Positions 52,954 to 63,375 of a stretch of 64,000 nucleotides of DNA are shown one piece after another (within the stretch, counting starts at the first letter, position 1; every line of letters starts with the position of its first letter). Source of the DNA: Gammaproteobacteria bacterium. GTDB taxonomy: Bacteria > Pseudomonadota > Gammaproteobacteria > GRL18. The stretch lies in assembly GCA_026196615.1 (NCBI GenBank), contig JAPHSW010000073.1:1-64000 (forward strand). Direction: 5' to 3'. Under the pieces are notes generated by a model that worked only from the letters and a program-made list of their open reading frames with translations, did not search any database and was not told the DNA's origin. The position numbers and the translations under genes were made by a program.

Positions 52954-52972
52954 ACTGGATGATACCACCAGT
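52954..52972. promoter_or_regulatory. Operator-like palindrome O1 spanning the -10 box
   Basis: ACTGG-ATGATACCA-CCAGT; same ACTGG-N9-CCAGT layout as O2, centres 32 bp apart. Confidence 0.75.
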
Positions 52973-52986
52973 GAGAATTTTGTCAA
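52959..52986 (-). promoter_or_regulatory. Predicted sigma-70-type promoter of the candidate operon
   Basis: Minus strand TTGACA (52986-52981), 16-nt spacer, TATCAT (52964-52959). Confidence 0.7.
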
Positions 52987-53328
52987 AATCAAAATGTTAA
53001 AAATTGATATTTCTAGCCTCAGTTCAATATTAGATATGATTATTGTGGCTGTTCCTCTAACCATGCTATTTCATCTATTTAAAGTATCTCCATTTGAAGA
53101 AAGGGGCCTGTCGAGGCCAATTGATCAACTGAAATCATTATAATAATCAATCTGTTAAAATTTCACATTACTTATTTTTGACTGTATATTTTGGCTCAAA
53201 CACTAATACGTTTTCTATAATTTTAGCAAGTTAATAATTACAAAACATGCCTTTATCTATTTTTTATCCTTCATTATTGAATAAAGCCTATCTGCCAACC
53301 TCTCAATTGACTTAGGATCAATTAATAT

Positions 53329-53502
53329 TCAACTTATATAATTCCTTCTACTTTCTTCATGATAATATTCTTTAAAATAGCCTGCTGTTAGCACTACATT
53401 AATAACAGTATGATCCGATCCCTTATCAATTAAGACATCAAATGTAGTATCCAGACAATCAGATTCAAACCAATTAAGATCAGAAAAATCTGCTGGAAAC
53501 GC
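53329..53502 (-). pseudogene. Possible 3' gene remnant with no start codon
   Basis: Open frame AFPADFSDLNWFESDCLDTTFDVLIDKGSDHTVINVVLTAGYFKEYYHEESRRNYIS*; no ATG/GTG/TTG start in frame. Confidence 0.35.
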
Positions 53503-53636
53503 ACTTATTTATATTGACAAGGTTTCACGCTAACCTGCTTGTTTATTTTGTGAGTTAAATTTGACACTTTCGACTTTACTAATATTAACTGACACTTATG
53601 AAAAATGTATGATTTCCTGCCACTTCACACCTACAT

Positions 53637-55232
53637 TTAAACACTTTTAATATTTATTATGGCTCTTTTGACCCAGGATTCAAGCGTCTCTTTTTCATGA
53701 ATAATTTTATGATCGGGATGCCCCAAAAAAGCACGACTAATTGTAACTTCATGGATATTTTTACGTTTCCAACTCAGTGAGTTATTAATCAAATCCGTCA
53801 ATGTCGTTTCTATGACTTCACTAATATTTAGATCAGATTTAATACGACAAATCAGTGTTGATAATGAATCACCCTTGGCAAGTTCCACTTCCAGAATATG
53901 AACCTGGGTATCCTGATTCTTTTGAATAATGGCATGAAGGTAGTTTCGATGACGTCCATCAATTTTATATAACGTTCGACTTCGTCCTTTAGGAATTCTT
54001 TCTATATGAATAGAGATTTTCCATTTTGTTTTTTTTTCTGACAGTTTAAGTAGCAATTGTTTAAATACATCAAATTTATCAATACCGTCCAAATGTTCTG
54101 GCTCCTTCATTATATCAAAGTCAGCTCTTGGTTTTTTCCCAGTTTTATCTCCCTCCGTAATTCCTACTATTTCATCTTCTTGTATTTCATCTAACACACT
54201 CTCTGTACCTTCAGGCATCAATTTATAATGTCGGGGGCATCTTCTGGTATCGATTTCCAAGTCAAAATGTAAGCCTGATTTTGATATATGAATAATCCGG
54301 TGCTTGTTGCCTGATGTCGGTGTTAATTCCGTATCAATTTCAATATTATTAGGTTTGCCCTTTGAAGTTGTGCTTGTTTTTTCTTTTGTATTATTTTCAA
54401 TACTATCAGCTTTATAATCTTCAGGATGTGAAAAAATGACACTATCTACCTTTGGTGCCTTAACACCCGCCAGAGATGTTATTTCCCGAATATAACGATG
54501 TTTTTGATCACGAGTTGTGAATCCTGACCAGGATAATTCTACTGCTGATAAACTTGGGGGTATAAAATCAAATGTCCATCGATCATGGTCATTATATTGC
54601 TGAGTGTTTCGATTTTTATATTTAAAGATGGAACAAAAACTGTCTTCTACTCCTTCATCAAACATTAACCACGCAAAGTATTTTCGATATTCAGGACTGT
54701 TAATATAGGCTACTGGTACATTTGGCATAAAATCAATTCGTCCCTGCCAATCAACTAACCCCACTCGGGCTAAAGTTTTAGTTGTGCCTTCAAGAAATGC
54801 TGTTCGTACTAATTCTGATGAATTAAAGTGCAGCCTTCTAGCTAGTTCTATCACCGGTAGCCAATAGCTGTAACCATCCACTTTAAGCTTATAAACTACT
54901 TGTGTGCTTACTTGTTCTTTGTATTCCTGCATACGTTTTAATTCATTTGGCATTTCACTAAGTGTAGTCTTTTGCCACTGTTCCATGCTTGGGAGAACAA
55001 AAGTTCCTTTATATCCATTGATATTTTTTATTATATTTTCAGGAGGGAAATGACTGCCCGGTGTTAAGAATGGTAATGCATCAATAGGAAATGCTTTTTT
55101 TATACGTCCTCCACTTTCTAATTGAAAATAGGCAACCACTCGCCAATCACCATTTCTTTTTTTGAAAAAATCACCTAATAATACGAGTTTGGAATTATCA
55201 GGAACCTGTTTAAAATAGGTTTGGTAAGCCAT
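53637..55232 (-). CDS. tnsE: Tn7 TnsE-like transposition protein
   Basis: 531 aa; position after tnsD; TnsE-like N-terminus LVLLGDFFKKRNGDWRVVAYFQ and C-terminal GIDKFDVFKQLL...KGRSRTLYKIDGRHRNYLH. Confidence 0.85.
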   Translation of the reverse strand: MAYQTYFKQVPDNSKLVLLGDFFKKRNGDWRVVAYFQLESGGRIKKAFPIDALPFLTPGSHFPPENIIKNINGYKGTFVLPSMEQWQKTTLSEMPNELKRMQEYKEQVSTQVVYKLKVDGYSYWLPVIELARRLHFNSSELVRTAFLEGTTKTLARVGLVDWQGRIDFMPNVPVAYINSPEYRKYFAWLMFDEGVEDSFCSIFKYKNRNTQQYNDHDRWTFDFIPPSLSAVELSWSGFTTRDQKHRYIREITSLAGVKAPKVDSVIFSHPEDYKADSIENNTKEKTSTTSKGKPNNIEIDTELTPTSGNKHRIIHISKSGLHFDLEIDTRRCPRHYKLMPEGTESVLDEIQEDEIVGITEGDKTGKKPRADFDIMKEPEHLDGIDKFDVFKQLLLKLSEKKTKWKISIHIERIPKGRSRTLYKIDGRHRNYLHAIIQKNQDTQVHILEVELAKGDSLSTLICRIKSDLNISEVIETTLTDLINNSLSWKRKNIHEVTISRAFLGHPDHKIIHEKETLESWVKRAIINIKSV

Positions 55233-56784
55233 CTACGTCTATTCCTTCAACGTTTTTTAATGTATCACGTACTTTTTTTGTTAGTTTTTCTGATTTTAAT
55301 CCTGCCCGTCTGATTATCATCCATATTTTTACGGGCTTACCTTCTTCTATTAATTCTTTTACTACTCTATAAATTCGTCGTTGCTGATAATCTGAAATTG
55401 TTTCTGCATTAATATCTAAAAATGCTTTGCACTTTGGTAAGTCAGCCAAGTGTTTTTCAACCATTGCACGTTGCTTTAATTGATGAATAAACCAGGTTTG
55501 CGTTTTTCTTGGTGAATTTTCATTGTCTATGTTTTCTTTTTTAATATTTTCAAGTTGTTGGTGTATTTTTGTATCTCGGGTATCCCAGTCAACCCGATAG
55601 TTTTCTCCTCGGTAGGACTTTCTTTGAGGACAATTTTGTTTCAGCCATTGATTATCATGACGGTACAACCATGTATAAAGAGCAGCCCCATGCTCAAGTT
55701 GTCGTAAATTTTTTGTACCATGTTCTGGAAAATTGTCCTTTAATGTTAACCATTGTCTACGATGCTCATTAATAATCTTTTTACTAATGGATGAATCTTT
55801 TTTAGCATTCACAATTGTCATTACTTTTGACTTAGGTAATTGCTGCACTTCTTCTAGTAAAGCAATTATCGACTGATTTGGTCTGATGGTTTGTAAAACA
55901 GTAAGATGCCTAAGTGGGTGAAAACTTTTACGATGTTTGCGAAAAATATTAACCAACCAATCATTATCGGAATCAGAAGATATTGAGCATTGTAGTAATT
56001 TTAGACAATTATTAGACCAATTATCTTGTATTAGTTCATGTATGCCTGAATGATTAATTCTTTTACCTGTCATTAATCCTATTTCAGAAGCCATTTGTTG
56101 ATAAAATACAGTCCATTGCCATGTGGTTAATCGGATATTAATGGAGTATTCTAATAGTTGTTTAAACTGAACTGAGATAGTATAAAGCTTATGATATGAT
56201 TTATTTTTTGTCTTTATGTCTATCATTTTATCAACTAGTTGTGAATAATTTGCAGCATAAAACTGATGCTTCCCATCTGGACGATAATGCTGATCTGAAT
56301 GATGTAAAACACAATGATGAACTGAACAAAAATAAACACCAGGCAATTGATGTTCTCTACGCCAGTATGTTTCACCTAAATTGATTTTTTGTTCTTTTAT
56401 ACACAAAGGGCAAAGCCTCAAATATTCAGGAAGCGTCACGGAAGAAGCTGAGATCCCAATCCTTGTATGAATATTTGCACCATAATTTGACATTGACGAT
56501 TCTATGGCCTGTTCTGCATGCTCTGGTGTTATAAAGGGTAAATAGGCAGGGAGCAATGTATGGTTTTGTATTATTTCCTGTGGTGTTATAGACCACACAT
56601 CTTTCACTCTTGTACTCAGTTCTCTGAGATGGCTTGGGAAATCTATAATTGCTGCAGCCGTTTTTACACCAAATAAATCAGAAATTATTTCTTTTTGAAC
56701 TTCCGTACCTGTGTGGATTCCATATCTTGCAATCAAGCTATACAGAATTTCAGATTCATAGGATTTTGGGAAATAAGCCAGCAT
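55210..56784 (-). CDS. tnsD: TnsD/TniQ-family target-site selector
   Basis: AYFPKSYESEILYSLIARYGIHTG; zinc-finger LRLCPLCIKEQ...WRREHQLPGVYFCSVHHCVL; located between tnsC and tnsE. Confidence 0.92.
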   Translation of the reverse strand: MLAYFPKSYESEILYSLIARYGIHTGTEVQKEIISDLFGVKTAAAIIDFPSHLRELSTRVKDVWSITPQEIIQNHTLLPAYLPFITPEHAEQAIESSMSNYGANIHTRIGISASSVTLPEYLRLCPLCIKEQKINLGETYWRREHQLPGVYFCSVHHCVLHHSDQHYRPDGKHQFYAANYSQLVDKMIDIKTKNKSYHKLYTISVQFKQLLEYSINIRLTTWQWTVFYQQMASEIGLMTGKRINHSGIHELIQDNWSNNCLKLLQCSISSDSDNDWLVNIFRKHRKSFHPLRHLTVLQTIRPNQSIIALLEEVQQLPKSKVMTIVNAKKDSSISKKIINEHRRQWLTLKDNFPEHGTKNLRQLEHGAALYTWLYRHDNQWLKQNCPQRKSYRGENYRVDWDTRDTKIHQQLENIKKENIDNENSPRKTQTWFIHQLKQRAMVEKHLADLPKCKAFLDINAETISDYQQRRIYRVVKELIEEGKPVKIWMIIRRAGLKSEKLTKKVRDTLKNVEGIDVDGLPNLF

Positions 56785-56789
56785 AAATA

Positions 56790-58448
56790 CTAACCATGAT
56801 TAAACAATTGTTCTACTTCAAATATACTTCCGTGTTGCTGCATATTTGAATACATAGATTTGTCTCCTTTATCTGAATATATTTTCCTCAGGTCTTTTTC
56901 TGGTAATTCCTGCCACTGTGCAAATTGCTTGCTTTTGTTTTTTGTACTCGTCTCTTTATTTTCTTTTTTGTCTTGAGCCATCATACCAGTGATTCGATGT
57001 ATCATTTGCATGATTGAAAATTCTGGATTGCTATTGAGTGTCTCGGTAACTAATGGTGTCGCAATATCATTAGCAATACCCATTTCATTGAGTAGTTTAA
57101 TTATTGATTTTGCTTTGTCGGGATCTTCCGAATTAATTGAGTCCTCTTTTTCTTCCTCACTATTTTGTACTGCAATTTGGTTTTCAAATGATTGAATCAT
57201 CTTTTCTTCAATAGCAGGCATTTTTAAATCTCCATATTTGGCAATTTTATCTGGATCTCCACTTTTTAGAGCTGCCAGCATTTTATGAACGGGGATAAAT
57301 TCATCCTCATATACTTTTTTTAATAGCCCCGTTGTTATTGTCTCTTTACCTATTAAAATTGCTCGTGATTGTGCAAGACAAAAGAGTTTTATCAAAATAT
57401 CAAAGACACCTTGTGATAAATCATAGAGTACATTTTTTATATCATCATCAATGGGTTGCTCATTACTTAACCATTGATATTTCCATAAAACTTCAACTAA
57501 TCGATCCCAACTTTCATCTCTTTTTAATCTGTCCCATAGCATACTTCCTTCACCTGTACTTCGTCTGGCCTGACGAAATTCACCTGCAAATATTGGCATG
57601 GCTTGAGGTGTACCAACGATTATTACTGACACGCCTATGGTATTTACCAGTGTCACTAGAAAATTCAGAATTTTTTCTGATCCACCTCCCTTGGCAAGAC
57701 TGAGATGTTGAAATTCGTCTATTACAAGAACACCAATTACATGTATATTTGCCAGTTGAGCAGCACTTGTCAGCAGATAGCCAATTCCTTTTCTTGAACC
57801 ACCATATTTTTTCGCATAATTGGTTCCCAGACGTCGATCTAATGCATAAAAAAAACTTAAGCATAGTTCACTAATAGAACCATCATGCGGGCAATCCACT
57901 TTCAGCCACGGTACTTGTATCAGGTTATAGTCAGAATGATAAATGGCTCTGGGGTATGCCGAAAGCAGTCTGTTTAATGTAGTTGTTTTCCCCGAACCAG
58001 AAACACCAAATAGGGCCATTGATGATGCAGTAGAATCAACATTTTCATGTACATAAGCGGTGAGATCTTTTTGAAGAATTTTTTCATATCCATTATTCAA
58101 CTGCTTTTTAAAATTTGCACTTTTAGGATTCTTTCCCAAATATCCCTGACGGATCATTTGTGATAACTTTCTCTCCAATACAATATGAATGGATAGCGGT
58201 TGAAAAAATGAGGTTGTTATTCTGGCAATGGCATGAACACGTATATGAGGTGGAATATTAATTTCTGCTTCATTAAAGCTTGGCAGTGATCGTAGTAATT
58301 TTTTTGCCTCTTTCAAATCCATAATTTCTGGAAGAGCACTGATTAATGGATTTTCAGCGTATTCTGGCAAGCCTGGATCAATATACTGAGCTTCCTGAAT
58401 AATATCTGGTCTACCTTCACTCATCATCATCTTCCTCAAATAAATCAT
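56790..58448 (-). CDS. tnsC: TnsC AAA+ transposition regulator
   Basis: ALFGVSGSGKTTTLNRLL; VIGVLVIDEFQHLSLAKGGGSEKILNFLVTL. Confidence 0.94.
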   Translation of the reverse strand: MIYLRKMMMSEGRPDIIQEAQYIDPGLPEYAENPLISALPEIMDLKEAKKLLRSLPSFNEAEINIPPHIRVHAIARITTSFFQPLSIHIVLERKLSQMIRQGYLGKNPKSANFKKQLNNGYEKILQKDLTAYVHENVDSTASSMALFGVSGSGKTTTLNRLLSAYPRAIYHSDYNLIQVPWLKVDCPHDGSISELCLSFFYALDRRLGTNYAKKYGGSRKGIGYLLTSAAQLANIHVIGVLVIDEFQHLSLAKGGGSEKILNFLVTLVNTIGVSVIIVGTPQAMPIFAGEFRQARRSTGEGSMLWDRLKRDESWDRLVEVLWKYQWLSNEQPIDDDIKNVLYDLSQGVFDILIKLFCLAQSRAILIGKETITTGLLKKVYEDEFIPVHKMLAALKSGDPDKIAKYGDLKMPAIEEKMIQSFENQIAVQNSEEEKEDSINSEDPDKAKSIIKLLNEMGIANDIATPLVTETLNSNPEFSIMQMIHRITGMMAQDKKENKETSTKNKSKQFAQWQELPEKDLRKIYSDKGDKSMYSNMQQHGSIFEVEQLFNHG

Positions 58449-60540
58449 TCAGCATATTAGGTATATCATAGCTTGTTTCTGGTTTATTTTTGCTATTAAT
58501 GGGAACAACCTCCGCTATAGATGGCTTTCCTGTTACATTGCTTTTAGCTTGTGTTTTTTTCATGCGCTCATGTTCTTTCTCTTCAATCCTGTTTTGTCGG
58601 ATCCCTTTTGTCTGCTGTGACTTAGGTATATGTGAGACATCGGGTTTTGCTGATTTGGCTGTTTCTGCTATACCTTTTAGATGATAATCCAGCTCTAATT
58701 CACCCGATTTTTTCTTGAGCCTGGACGTTGCAGCAGTACTGGCCTTAATATCATTTCTTTGCCATGCCTCCCAAATAGTCATATCAGAAAATTCCCGACT
58801 ACGAGGAGTCAATGTTGCTATCCAGTATTCATCATATTTATTGTTGGGTCGGATATATATCTTGTTGGCTGAATAGGGATCATAGGCAACGGTGATTTTT
58901 TTTACACCTGAATAGTTTCGTTCAAACCATCCCAAGCCTAAAGCTTCTGCATTAGTGTAGAAACACTTGAATAAACATATTCCTTTTTCTGTGATTGTTG
59001 CTTGTGTATGCGGCAATAGATTGATGCTCACCAAATCTTCAGGGGCTCTTCTTAATTTTCCCGTTCTGTATTTAATTCCCCACTCCCATAGTGTTCTTGG
59101 GTTGTGCTCTAAGGTTGCAGGTATATCGGCATCTGGATCATATTTTGTTAGACAATGATCATTGTTGTAATAAAGAATGCAACGAATGATCATTTGGGTA
59201 AATTCATGAAGTGTTAGTGTGGCATCTAAACGATAATCAGGACCGTTTCTTTTTTTACCAATAGGTATGCCAGGCACATAACCTTCAACATAGGGCTTAA
59301 ACTTAACTTGAATCGTTCTGAAATATCGTTCAACTATTCCTTTCCAATCAGCTCTGTAAGCTGCGGCATTTTCAATACTGACATGAAATGCTTTACTTAA
59401 TACTTCGATATGTCTACCCAGCATTTCTCCTTTATCAGCCATAATCACTTCAGGCAGGCCAACTGCAGGCCATTGTTCAGGACTTATATCTATATCAAAA
59501 ACTTTACAAAATTCCTGCTTTTCACAAACCGTATTGGCTAAAGCTTCCATCGCACTCACCCAGGATGGACTTTCCAGACCAACATAAACACCGGTCACTA
59601 AACGACTAAAAACATCAACAACAATATAAATTACTGGACGACCAATGATCTTACTTCGGTCAATGCTTGATACTAAATAGACATCACCTATTGTTGCATC
59701 AATTTGATAGCGACTTCCTGGACCAGCCACTTCAGCAGTTGAAGTACCTAGGACAGGTCGAAAATCTTTAAGATAATTAACATCGCCTTCTCTGCGTTTG
59801 GTCACTTCTATTGGTGAATATTCCTGTTTAAAGAAATAGTTAAACTGCATTTCTGTGGGTGCTTCTGCGATAGCCATGGGATCTTTCTTTAGTGGATCAA
59901 TACCAAAAGCAATCAGCATTTGATTAAAAGCATACGTGAACTCATATTTACCTTTCTTCAAATAGCTTTTTTCTATAGCAACACGAAAAATTTTACGGAT
60001 ATTATCATCAACATTAAGACCATGACCTGGTGTTCTTGTTCGTGGTCTGCCTCGTTTTGATTGACCGGCTTTTCTTTTCTCCCCTGCAGAGCCACATTTA
60101 TCATAATTTGCACTTAAGGCATTTTGGCAATTACCAAATTTCCAATATCTGCGAAGATACCGGTAATAGGTTTGTTTTGTGACACCATGTTTTTTGAACG
60201 CGTCATTTATAATAATTCCTCTTTCCTTACGCCTGTAGATATCAGGTTGTAAGTTAACAACATCTTTAATGGCATTCCATGCTTTTTTCTGTATAAGTTC
60301 TGATTTTGAACCTGCTTTGGGCGATGTCAGGACTTTTACAATATAAGGATCATCTATATTTTTTAATTCATCATTAGCAACAAGGTGTTCAAATTCAATT
60401 TTTGAACTATTTTCTGGCAATGCTTTTTTATCATCTATATCTATCCAAATAATAATTTGTTCATAGGTCCATAGTATGCGAATCCTACGACTTCCCATAG
60501 CATAAACATCATTATGCAGAAACATAATTTGCTTCTCCAT
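58417..60540 (-). CDS. tnsB: TnsB DDE transposase
   Basis: DDE segments YQIDATIGDVYLVS, VIMADKGEMLGRH, KGIVERYFRTIQVKFKPYVEGYVPG; 707 aa. Confidence 0.95.
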   Translation of the reverse strand: MEKQIMFLHNDVYAMGSRRIRILWTYEQIIIWIDIDDKKALPENSSKIEFEHLVANDELKNIDDPYIVKVLTSPKAGSKSELIQKKAWNAIKDVVNLQPDIYRRKERGIIINDAFKKHGVTKQTYYRYLRRYWKFGNCQNALSANYDKCGSAGEKRKAGQSKRGRPRTRTPGHGLNVDDNIRKIFRVAIEKSYLKKGKYEFTYAFNQMLIAFGIDPLKKDPMAIAEAPTEMQFNYFFKQEYSPIEVTKRREGDVNYLKDFRPVLGTSTAEVAGPGSRYQIDATIGDVYLVSSIDRSKIIGRPVIYIVVDVFSRLVTGVYVGLESPSWVSAMEALANTVCEKQEFCKVFDIDISPEQWPAVGLPEVIMADKGEMLGRHIEVLSKAFHVSIENAAAYRADWKGIVERYFRTIQVKFKPYVEGYVPGIPIGKKRNGPDYRLDATLTLHEFTQMIIRCILYYNNDHCLTKYDPDADIPATLEHNPRTLWEWGIKYRTGKLRRAPEDLVSINLLPHTQATITEKGICLFKCFYTNAEALGLGWFERNYSGVKKITVAYDPYSANKIYIRPNNKYDEYWIATLTPRSREFSDMTIWEAWQRNDIKASTAATSRLKKKSGELELDYHLKGIAETAKSAKPDVSHIPKSQQTKGIRQNRIEEKEHERMKKTQAKSNVTGKPSIAEVVPINSKNKPETSYDIPNMLNDLFEEDDDE

Positions 60541-61366
60541 TTATCCATAATTCAGATGGAATAATCTCATTACTTTTAAGTTTTGTATGTAAAATCTGAT
60601 TCATATCCCAAAGAAATGCCCGTTGAGCAAGAAGATGCCTTAAATATTTTAAATATGTGCCTGGTTCTTCCCCATGTGCTTTATCTAACTGTGCCATTAG
60701 ATAGGAGACTTTGTTAACTGGATAGGTTTCAAATGCATATTGTATTTGTTGGAAGATTTGTATTTGATCATCATGAGTTAATTCATAACTGTACATATGT
60801 GGCAAAAGCCAGTGAATATTTTTTACCAGAATTGCAGGTATTTCTTTTTCTGTCATAATAAACCAGATAATATCTTTCGATTCCCAATATCGTCTTTCTA
60901 ATTCTTGCTTCTCAATAACTCGTTTATCTTCAAGATCGGACGAGTATTTGACTGATATGGCAAAACGCTTATTTTGTGTGCCATCTCTCATATCAATCAG
61001 AAAATCTGTGGTCATTACCTGTAAAACACCTTTATATTGTGGATGTCTAATTTCTGACTTTTCTGCCAGATCTATGGTATCGTTTATATTTAGGGGAAAT
61101 TGTTCTCTGATATCGACCGTTAAGCGGGACCAGTCAAAAAGGTAAAAGGTTGCCAGTTCCAAATCGGACAATAGATGGACAACCCGACCATGGATAATAC
61201 TGGGTAATCGATGACTGCGGCCTTTGCTGGGCACATCACGCACTTCAAGAAAGGGTTTATAAGCCGCACCCATTCCTTGTCCTCGACCTTCTTTAAATCG
61301 TTTGGCAATATTAGATTTTATTAATCCATTGATTTTTTTGGGAGTTGACTTAAGGAAATCACTCAT
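60512..61366 (-). CDS. tnsA: TnsA restriction-endonuclease-like transposase subunit
   Basis: TTDFLIDMRDGTQNKRFAISVKYSSDLEDKRVIEKQELERRYWESK; 284 aa; adjacent to right end. Confidence 0.93.
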   Translation of the reverse strand: MSDFLKSTPKKINGLIKSNIAKRFKEGRGQGMGAAYKPFLEVRDVPSKGRSHRLPSIIHGRVVHLLSDLELATFYLFDWSRLTVDIREQFPLNINDTIDLAEKSEIRHPQYKGVLQVMTTDFLIDMRDGTQNKRFAISVKYSSDLEDKRVIEKQELERRYWESKDIIWFIMTEKEIPAILVKNIHWLLPHMYSYELTHDDQIQIFQQIQYAFETYPVNKVSYLMAQLDKAHGEEPGTYLKYLRHLLAQRAFLWDMNQILHTKLKSNEIIPSELWINGEANYVSA

Positions 61367-61415
61367 TTAGGGCATCCTGCTTAATATTTAGTCAAATATT
61401 AGCATAAATACCCTT

Positions 61416-61482
61416 AAGGATGATACTTTATTATTAAGGATGATACTTTATTATTAGGGTGATACTTTATTATTGTTCCACA
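61416..61482 (-). repeat. Transposon right end with three abutting TnsB-type sites
   Basis: aaggatgatactttattatt at 61416-61435 and 61436-61455, then agggtgatactttattatt 61456-61474; terminus reads TGTGGAACAATAATAAAG on minus strand. Confidence 0.93.
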
Positions 61483-61487
61483 TAATT
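61483..61487. repeat. Right copy of 5-bp target-site duplication (TAATT)
   Basis: TAATT immediately outside the CCACA terminus; 21-25 bp past glmS stop. Confidence 0.9.
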
Positions 61488-61507
61488 ACACATCAATTAT
61501 ATTTTAT

Positions 61508-63334
61508 CTATTCTACAGTGACACTTTTTGCAAGGTTTCTAGGTTGATCAACATCTGTACCTTTAATAATAGCAACATGATAAGAAAGCAGCTGAAGAGG
61601 TATAGTAAAAACCATTGGCGCGATAAGAGAATCTATTTCGCCTACTTTAATTACTTTTATCGAGTTTTCTTCTTCCAGATCGGCATGCGTATCGGCAAAA
61701 ACATAAAGTTTTCCACCTCTTGTTTTGACTTCTTGAAGATTCGACTTAAGCTTTCCAATTAAATCATTGTTTGGAGCAACGGCAACAACAGGCATATCTG
61801 CATCTACCAGAGCCAGTGGACCATGCTTAAGTTCTCCTGCTGGATAAGCTTCTGCATGAATATAGGAAATTTCTTTTAGCTTTAGTGCTCCTTCCATAGC
61901 AATAGGATATTGTGTTGCTCTACCCAGGAATAAAGTATGGTGTTTATCTGAAAAATCTTTTGCAAGCTCTTCAATCTCTGCATCTAATTTTAATGCATGC
62001 TCTATTTGTCCAGGTAATCTTCTTAATGCCGAAACTGCTTCTTTTTCTAATTTATTATTTCCTTTTTCCTTAGCGACACATACAACTAATAGCAACAATG
62101 CAGTCAATTGTGTAGTGAAAGCTTTTGTAGAAGCCACACCTATCTCTGGGCCTGCATGGGTCATAAACGCAAGACTTGACTCTCTAACCAATGAGCTTTC
62201 AGGGACATTACATATTACTAAAGAGTGCTTGGCACCCTGTTTCTTTGCTTCTCTAAGCGCCGCCAGAGTATCTGCCGTTTCTCCAGATTGTGAAATAGTA
62301 ACAATTAGTGTTTTTTCACTATAAACTGCTTTTCTATAACGAAATTCACTTGCAACTTCTATCATGCATGGAATTCCAACAATACCTTCAAACCAGTATT
62401 TTGCAACCAGTCCAGAATGATAACTGGTGCCACAGGCAATAATATAGACAGAGTCGATTTCTTTAAAAATTTTATCAGCTTCAAAACCAAATGCATTGCT
62501 AAATACACGCTCAGTATCAATACGACCTTCTAAAGTATCAGCAATTGCTTTGGGCTGCTCATAAATTTCTTTAAGCATATAGTGGCGATATTCACCACGT
62601 TCTACTGCATCAGCACTGATCTCACTTTTACGCATTGGGCGCTCAACTTCTTCACCAGTGATATCATAAATAACAATGGAGTCACGACTTATATCAGCAA
62701 CATCACCTTCTTCCAAAAAAATAAATTGTTGAGTAACAGGCAATAATGCTGAAACATCAGACGCAATAAAATTTTCACCAATACCAAGTCCTATAACTAA
62801 AGGACTACCACTTCTTGCTGCAATAAGTCGTTCTTCTTTGTTATCAATTACTCCTAAAGCATAAGCACCTTCAAGTTCTTTAATAGTATCTAAAACTGCA
62901 TGAAGTAAATCTTTTCCTTCATCTCTATTTTTTCCAATCAGATGAACAATACTCTCACTATCTGTTTGGGAACAAAATTTGACTCCATCGGCTTCTAAAC
63001 GTAATTTTATTGCCTCATAATTTTCAATAATACCATTATGAACCAGTGCAACATTCTTATCACACATGTGTGGATGGGCATTATGCGTAGCGGGCTCTCC
63101 ATGTGTTGCCCATCGCGTATGTGCCACACCAATGCCACCTTTAAGTGGTGTTTTTTCTAATTCATTAGCAAGTTCTGAGACTTTTCCTAGTGATCTTTGT
63201 CGATTGATTATTTTATTATGATCTTGAATTGCCAAACCTGCGGAGTCATAACCACGATATTCCAGTCGTCTTAAGCCTTCAATTAATATTGCTTCTACAT
63301 TACGCTCTGCAATAGCCCCGACAATTCCACACAT
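61508..63334 (-). CDS. glmS: Glutamine-fructose-6-phosphate aminotransferase
   Basis: [33 protein letters not shown] ... [15 protein letters not shown]. Confidence 0.98.
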   Translation of the reverse strand: MCGIVGAIAERNVEAILIEGLRRLEYRGYDSAGLAIQDHNKIINRQRSLGKVSELANELEKTPLKGGIGVAHTRWATHGEPATHNAHPHMCDKNVALVHNGIIENYEAIKLRLEADGVKFCSQTDSESIVHLIGKNRDEGKDLLHAVLDTIKELEGAYALGVIDNKEERLIAARSGSPLVIGLGIGENFIASDVSALLPVTQQFIFLEEGDVADISRDSIVIYDITGEEVERPMRKSEISADAVERGEYRHYMLKEIYEQPKAIADTLEGRIDTERVFSNAFGFEADKIFKEIDSVYIIACGTSYHSGLVAKYWFEGIVGIPCMIEVASEFRYRKAVYSEKTLIVTISQSGETADTLAALREAKKQGAKHSLVICNVPESSLVRESSLAFMTHAGPEIGVASTKAFTTQLTALLLLVVCVAKEKGNNKLEKEAVSALRRLPGQIEHALKLDAEIEELAKDFSDKHHTLFLGRATQYPIAMEGALKLKEISYIHAEAYPAGELKHGPLALVDADMPVVAVAPNNDLIGKLKSNLQEVKTRGGKLYVFADTHADLEEENSIKVIKVGEIDSLIAPMVFTIPLQLLSYHVAIIKGTDVDQPRNLAKSVTVE

Positions 63335-63375
63335 AGTTTATCCTTTAGTTTTTCTTAAAAATGCAATCAAGTCTG

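Larger units (their letters stand above)
40790..61482. mobile_element. Complete Tn7-like transposon at attTn7 downstream of glmS
   Basis: TGT...ACA termini; 5-bp TAATT duplication; TnsB-like end sites; tnsABCDE; right end 25 bp from glmS stop. Confidence 0.96.

Noticed and set aside
57580-57864. 94-aa minus ORF within tnsC
   Set aside because: Out-of-frame shadow; tnsC frame carries the Walker motifs
61416-61474. Three near-identical 20-bp tandem units that could look like a short repeat array or CRISPR
   Set aside because: No spacers; they match the left-end sites in inverted orientation and sit at the transposon terminus, so they are TnsB-type sites
40790-61482. CRISPR-associated transposon
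   Set aside because: No cas genes or repeat-spacer array; TnsD and TnsE are both present and the insertion is at attTn7
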